A DNA stretch of 64,000 nt from Pseudobutyrivibrio ruminis (GTDB lineage: Bacteria; Bacillota; Clostridia; Lachnospirales; Lachnospiraceae). Made by a program: the position numbers and the translations under genes. Every line of letters starts with the position of its first letter. The first letter of the stretch is position 1. A model generated the notes under the pieces. It was not told the DNA's origin. It saw only the letters and a program-made list of their open reading frames with translations, and searched no databases. Positions 60,008-64,000 of the stretch are shown here, piece after piece. The stretch covers positions 62,001 through 126,000 of the forward strand of contig SVER01000002.1 of the NCBI GenBank assembly GCA_015057315.1, in the 5' to 3' direction.

Positions 60008-61372
60008 ATGAACAGAATTAAGAAAGTCATTGCCTTTGCTTTAATGATGGTAATGATGATGGCAATGAGCGTAACAGCATTTGCCGCAGACACAACAACA
60101 ATCACAGTTAAGAATCTTTCAGCTAATGAAGCTACTCAGGTTAGCATTTACAAAATTGCTGAAATCGGAAGTGGTAAATGGAATTTCTCACCATGGGTGA
60201 AAGATGACATGTACAAGGTCAATGGTGAAAAGTACGATTTTGAATTTGCTAAGATGGCAGATGCAGTTGCTAATGAAACTCCAGATCAGACTCTTACAAC
60301 AACTGTAGGAACTACTTCACTTACATTCACAGATGTAAAGGCTGGTGCTTATCTTGTATTAGCTGCAGGTGAGAAGACAACATACAATGTTATGGGTGTT
60401 GCAACATATAAGTATGATGATAATGGCAAGTTCGTAGCAAAGCCTGCAGAGGTTATTGCTAAGTCTACAGGTACTGTAGTAGTAAAGGATACAGATGATA
60501 CATTCGTTGCAGCTGGCGATACAGTAACATTCACAATTACAACAGAAGTCCCTTATATTGAAGAGGGTGCAACAGATAAGTCATTCACATTATATGAGAA
60601 TCCAACAAACTTAAAGAATCTTACAGTTACAAGCGTTAAGCTTGCAGATGCTGAGAAGAAGGCTGGTAATACATATAATCTTGTTGAAAGCACAACAGCT
60701 AAGTATGAATTAAATCTTTCTGATTTAGTTGCTGATAACAATGCTAATGCTGGTAAGAAGGTAGTTGTTACTATCACAGCAGTTGTTGATGGTGTTAACG
60801 GATATGAGAATACAGCTTGGTCAAACAAGTCTGATTCAAATGTTGATTATAAGACAAACACAGTTAAAGGCTTTACAGGTTCAATCACACTTCAGAAAAT
60901 TGATGCAACAACAAAGAAAGCACTTGCTGGTGCAAAGTTCAGCTTTGTAAAGAACGACGAGACACTTAAGTTTGTAGCAACAGAAAAAGCTGGTGTTTAC
61001 ACATTTGATAAGAATGGTTCTTTAACAGAACTTGAAGTAGCTGAAGATGGAACTCTTAAGGTTCAGGGTCTTTCTGAAGGAACTTATGAAATCATCGAGA
61101 CACAGGCTCCAGAAGGATACTCAATCCATGCAAACATTCCTTCAGTTCCAATTGAGCCAGAATATGCAAAGACAACTAGACTTTCAGTAGACGAAGCTAC
61201 AGCACATGTAAACGTTGGTGAAAACGCACCAGTTCCAGTAGATGATACAAGATTAACAACTCTTCCATTCACAGGTGGTATGGGTACAACAATCTTTACA
61301 GTACTTGGTGTAGCTCTTATGGCTATTGCAGCTGCTCTTTACTTTGCAACAAAGAAAACAGCAAAGAACTAA
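60008..61372 (+). CDS. Major pilin, isopeptide-forming LPxTG (LPFTG) fimbrial protein
   Basis: The 454-residue protein has a signal peptide (ending SVTAFA), several beta-rich domains of the FimA/SpaA type (TITVKNLSANEATQVSIYKIA; GDTVTFTITTEVPY), a SpaA-like module starting GSITLQKIDATTKKALAGAKFSF with E-box EIIETQAPEGYSI, and the LPFTG sorting signal. No clear YPKN-type pilin Lys motif is seen, so the polymerising Lys is uncertain. It follows the adhesin by 19 bases and should be polymerised by the sortase encoded next. Confidence 0.88.
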   Translation: MNRIKKVIAFALMMVMMMAMSVTAFAADTTTITVKNLSANEATQVSIYKIAEIGSGKWNFSPWVKDDMYKVNGEKYDFEFAKMADAVANETPDQTLTTTVGTTSLTFTDVKAGAYLVLAAGEKTTYNVMGVATYKYDDNGKFVAKPAEVIAKSTGTVVVKDTDDTFVAAGDTVTFTITTEVPYIEEGATDKSFTLYENPTNLKNLTVTSVKLADAEKKAGNTYNLVESTTAKYELNLSDLVADNNANAGKKVVVTITAVVDGVNGYENTAWSNKSDSNVDYKTNTVKGFTGSITLQKIDATTKKALAGAKFSFVKNDETLKFVATEKAGVYTFDKNGSLTELEVAEDGTLKVQGLSEGTYEIIETQAPEGYSIHANIPSVPIEPEYAKTTRLSVDEATAHVNVGENAPVPVDDTRLTTLPFTGGMGTTIFTVLGVALMAIAAALYFATKKTAKN

Positions 61373-61395
61373 TAAATAATTATTGATGAAGTATT

Positions 61396-61417
61396 CCTGG
61401 CGGGGCAACCCGTCAGG
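61396..61417 (+). terminator. Hairpin between major pilin and sortase genes (attenuator or mRNA-processing site)
   Basis: CCTGGCGGG and CCCGTCAGG form a 9-bp stem with a GCAA-type loop; outer TGATG and CATCA can extend it. No T-run follows, so it more likely stabilises the abundant pilin mRNA or reduces read-through to the sortase. Confidence 0.55.
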
Positions 61418-61449
61418 ATGTACAACATCAAGGAGAGGACAGTAATTAC

Positions 61450-62313
61450 ATGAAGGCATTTTTTAAGAATAATTACAAGTTAATAGCTACTGGTGCCTTG
61501 ATGCTTGCTGGATTGTCCTTGCTGGTGTACCCACTTGTTGCCAACACATGGAATAATCATGTGCAGGCTACATTGGTGAACAATTACGCAGAGTCAGTGG
61601 AAAATGCTATCAAGGAAGGAACACTTGATATTGATGCTGAATTTGATAAAGCATATAGATACAATGAAGAGTTGTTGCCTAGCATTTTGCCAGATTCATT
61701 TGCAGAGGCTGAGGCCAACGGAGCAGATCAAACATATATGAGCATTTTAAATGCTAATGGGGATGGAATCATGGGTTATATTCAGATTCCTTCTATTAAT
61801 GTGAAGCTTCCTATTTTTCATACTACATCAGAAGATGTTCTTCAGACTGGTGTAGGTCATTTGGAAGGTTCATCTCTCCCAGTAGGTGGAGAGAGTACAC
61901 ATTCTGTTTTGTCGGCCCACAGAGGATTGCCAAGCGCGACTCTTTTTACAGATTTAGATAAGGTACAGATAGGCGATGATTTCTTTTTGATAATCATGGA
62001 TGAGTACATAGCCTATGAGGTTGACCAGATAGAAGTAGTGGAGCCAGACGATACTTCTCTATTGCAGGTGGAGAATGGTAAGGATTTATGCACTCTTATC
62101 ACATGTACTCCTTATGGTGTTAATACACAGCGTTTGATGGTTAGAGGACACAGAATTCCTTACACGCCAGAGCTTCTTGCGGATGCCAAAACACCTACTT
62201 TTGGTACAGTAAGTCTTCGCACTAATTACTTATTATGGGTAATTGTTGGCCTTGCTATTGTTACAGCTTTTATAATTGTTTTACATTTAATCGACAAAAG
62301 AAAGAGTAAATAA
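61450..62313 (+). CDS. Class C (pilin-polymerising) sortase
   Basis: The 287-residue protein has an N-terminal membrane helix, the catalytic His in LSAHRGLPSATLF, the Cys in LCTLITCTPYGVNTQRL and Arg in MVRGHRI, and a second C-terminal helix typical of class C sortases. It links LPFTG pilins through an isopeptide bond at the outer face of the membrane. The lid motif near residue 80-100 is not obvious. Confidence 0.94.
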   Translation: MKAFFKNNYKLIATGALMLAGLSLLVYPLVANTWNNHVQATLVNNYAESVENAIKEGTLDIDAEFDKAYRYNEELLPSILPDSFAEAEANGADQTYMSILNANGDGIMGYIQIPSINVKLPIFHTTSEDVLQTGVGHLEGSSLPVGGESTHSVLSAHRGLPSATLFTDLDKVQIGDDFFLIIMDEYIAYEVDQIEVVEPDDTSLLQVENGKDLCTLITCTPYGVNTQRLMVRGHRIPYTPELLADAKTPTFGTVSLRTNYLLWVIVGLAIVTAFIIVLHLIDKRKSK

Positions 62314-62331
62314 ATCTGAAGGGAGAATTCA

Positions 62332-63408
62332 GTGAGAGGGTTAGCATTAAAAAGGAAAAACTTAATGGTGTTAGCTTTAGCAGCTGCTGTGGCAGTATCC
62401 GGATTTAGTTTTTATAGAGCTAATGCTGCATCTTATATTGATGAAAATAAACAGTGTTCTATCACGGTTCAAATTCCAACAGCATGTTTATATGAGGAAG
62501 GCAACCATACCGGGATTTCTGATGGAATCATTATGTATGATGGAGATGTTACTGTTAATTTTTACAAGATAGCTGAAGTAGAGCTTAACGGTTCCTACGG
62601 TAAAGCACTTGCAGATGTAGATTTATCTGTTCTTAATAATAAGGAAGTTTATGCTAAACAGTGGGAAGATTTGACGAATAATGCATACAAGGCTGTGAAG
62701 AACACTAAGCCTACCTACACTATGACAATCAATCCTTCAAAGGAAACTAAGAAGTCTATAGATGTAGATAGGGGATTATATCTCTATGTATGTGAGGATG
62801 TTTCTTCTGAAAGATATGACTTTACATTTACAAAATCTATGATATCAGTTCCATCCAGCTATTTGATTCAGGGTGCTACTAAGCTGGATGAAAACGGAAA
62901 TATAATAGAAGCTTCCAATAGCGACGAATGGTTATATAACGTGGATGTGGCAATTAAGTCTGTAGCAGAACAAAGACTTGCTAATCTTCAGATTAACAAG
63001 ACACTTAAAACTTTTAACAAATCACTTGGCAATGCTGCATTTGTATTTGATGTAACAGCTAAGCTTGATGGAAATACAGTATTTAGCAATGTTTACACAA
63101 TGAATTTTGCAGATGCGACTACACAGAGTATCAAAGTAGAAGGCATTCCTGCTACTGCATCAGTTACAGTAAAAGAAATCTATACAGGCGCAAGCTACAC
63201 ATTACAGTCAGATGATGATTTATCTAAAGAAACAGTTGTTTATGCTGATAAAGATGCATCGGTGGATTTTTCAAATGATTACGATGAAAGACTTGAACTT
63301 GGTGGAATTAGTGTAGAAAATCAATTCACAATGGAAGATGGGAAAATCTATTGGATAGATGAAAGTGGAAATAAGATAGAACAAAAAACAGTTGAAGGAG
63401 GCAATTAG
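62332..63408 (+). CDS. Pilin-like secreted protein without LPxTG motif
   Basis: It begins at GTG, after GGGAG. The 358 residues have a signal peptide (ending YRANAA), a first beta-rich region (SITVQIPTACLYEEG, VTVNFYKIAEVELNG) resembling the N-domain of the major pilin, and a second Cna-B-like domain (LQINKTLKTFNKSLGNAAFVFDVTAKL, ITVEGIPATASVTVKEIYTGA). The C-terminus (DGKIYWIDESGN...) has no sorting signal or membrane anchor, so it may be held by other subunits. Role in the pilus is inferred from position. Confidence 0.75.
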   Translation: MRGLALKRKNLMVLALAAAVAVSGFSFYRANAASYIDENKQCSITVQIPTACLYEEGNHTGISDGIIMYDGDVTVNFYKIAEVELNGSYGKALADVDLSVLNNKEVYAKQWEDLTNNAYKAVKNTKPTYTMTINPSKETKKSIDVDRGLYLYVCEDVSSERYDFTFTKSMISVPSSYLIQGATKLDENGNIIEASNSDEWLYNVDVAIKSVAEQRLANLQINKTLKTFNKSLGNAAFVFDVTAKLDGNTVFSNVYTMNFADATTQSIKVEGIPATASVTVKEIYTGASYTLQSDDDLSKETVVYADKDASVDFSNDYDERLELGGISVENQFTMEDGKIYWIDESGNKIEQKTVEGGN

Positions 63409-63410
63409 TT

Positions 63411-63941
63411 ATGAAGGGCAGAAATTATTTGTTAGTTGCCGCAGCAGCTGTATTAGTTGCCTCTGCATCAATTAAGCCAGCTATGGCATATTTTACAGAT
63501 TCACATATTGCAGTAGGAGAGCGCACTATTAAGCTTGGAGACTCAAAGCTAACTCCACCTGAGGATAGTGTTTCAAATATGATTAAAACTGTAGCTATTA
63601 CAAACACAGGTGATTATGAAGTATTTGTTAGAGTAAAGGCTATTACACCTGAGGGTGTGAAGGTGACAATCAACAAAGAGAGTAAAGCTGATTGGGTTTT
63701 AGTTGGTGACTACTATTATTATGCTGCATCAGAAGATGTAGAAAACAACGGAACAGTTCTTCCAGTAAAAGAAACAACAAAACCTTTAAAGCTAGATATA
63801 GTTGAGCCTACTGATGAAAATTTAAAAGGACAGCCATTTAATGTTGTAATTGTTCAAGAAGCAACAAAGGTTTTATATCATGAAAATGGAAAAGCTTTTG
63901 CGGATTGGAAGCTTAAGATAAACGGGGAGGTAGATGACTAA
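63411..63941 (+). CDS. TasA/CalY (camelysin)-like secreted protein
   Basis: The 176-residue protein has a short signal peptide ending KPAMAYFTDSH, the AxFTD pattern of SipW-processed TasA-family proteins, then one beta-sandwich (KTVAITNTGDYEVFVRVKAITPEGV). TasA-type proteins form matrix fibres in Bacillus. Its pairing with sortase pilins is noteworthy. It starts two bases after the previous gene and its stop overlaps the next ATG. Confidence 0.75.
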   Translation: MKGRNYLLVAAAAVLVASASIKPAMAYFTDSHIAVGERTIKLGDSKLTPPEDSVSNMIKTVAITNTGDYEVFVRVKAITPEGVKVTINKESKADWVLVGDYYYYAASEDVENNGTVLPVKETTKPLKLDIVEPTDENLKGQPFNVVIVQEATKVLYHENGKAFADWKLKINGEVDD

Positions 63942-64000
63942 TGAAAAAGATAGTTAAGAATCCCCTGATAGTACTAGCTGTAGGAATACTTATAGTGCTT
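63941..64000 (+). CDS. Truncated CDS at window end, probable secreted or membrane protein
   Basis: Only 20 residues are visible: a Lys-rich start followed by hydrophobic NPLIVLAVGILIVL, as in a signal peptide or first membrane helix. It starts at the ATG overlapping the TasA-like stop and has GGGGAGG upstream, so it belongs to the pilus operon. Another TasA-like protein or a SipW-type signal peptidase would fit, but cannot be decided. Confidence 0.6.
   Translation, partial: MKKIVKNPLIVLAVGILIVL

Overview
The window reads as a low-GC, anaerobic Firmicute, most likely a Lachnospiraceae gut or rumen bacterium of the Butyrivibrio/Pseudobutyrivibrio type. The support is AT-rich codon use, strong GGAG ribosome sites, many oxygen-sensitive Fe-S and radical enzymes, two GH3 beta-glucosidases (one with reversed domain order), and a sortase-assembled pilus locus. 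Genus is inference. No rRNA, tRNA, insertion sequence or CRISPR array was seen.

About 0.3-46 kb is a sulfur island. Five promoters (upstream of yezD/metK, the YeiH-type transporter, a MetY-like enzyme, a cystine-type ABC operon and metY-cysK) carry near-identical copies of CCTATyrACCTAGTAGGTA. An Rrf2-family regulator with three IscR-like cysteines lies in the island with a related dyad on its own promoter, and is the obvious candidate repressor. Operon 1 (metK to mtnN) combines SAM synthetase, a sulfonate/nitrate-type ABC importer, an SDR, an unusual radical SAM-like protein, a NifH-like ATPase, two nitrogenase-component-1-like subunits, a flavin-type protein and an MTA/SAH nucleosidase. Operon 2 repeats the plan with a second importer and a paralogous radical SAM-like protein, but its reductase is of the 2-hydroxyacyl-CoA dehydratase/double-cubane type with BcrA-type activators, one fused to a dehydratase domain. 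These paired operons are the best candidate for an undescribed system: my inference is ATP-driven, oxygen-independent handling of imported organosulfur compounds.

After a small accessory block (DUF3990 protein, HTH protein, DUF1848 protein, MATE, LacI regulator), sulfur genes resume: YeiH-type transporter, FNT-family channel, rhodanese-TtcA fusion, MetY-like enzyme, AsrC-like sulfite reductase, TusA, thioredoxin-like protein, ThiS-like carrier ending GGGC, E1-like activase, JAMM protease, BioY, and two siroheme-precursor enzymes. This closely matches the HcyS/HcyF/HcyD/MetY thiocarboxylate route to homocysteine. An HxlR regulator diverges from an Fe-S membrane redox operon. A cystine-type ABC operon, metY and cysK complete the island.

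Between cysK and a LytTR two-component system lies a very regular array of ten CTGTCACA/TGTGACAG boxes. Then come GH3, GtrA-like, permuted membrane-anchored GH3 and GT2 genes, and finally a pilus operon (fibro-slime adhesin with LPETG, major pilin with LPFTG, class C sortase, a pilin-like protein, a TasA-like protein), preceded by seven 11-bp iterons. The last gene is cut by the window end.
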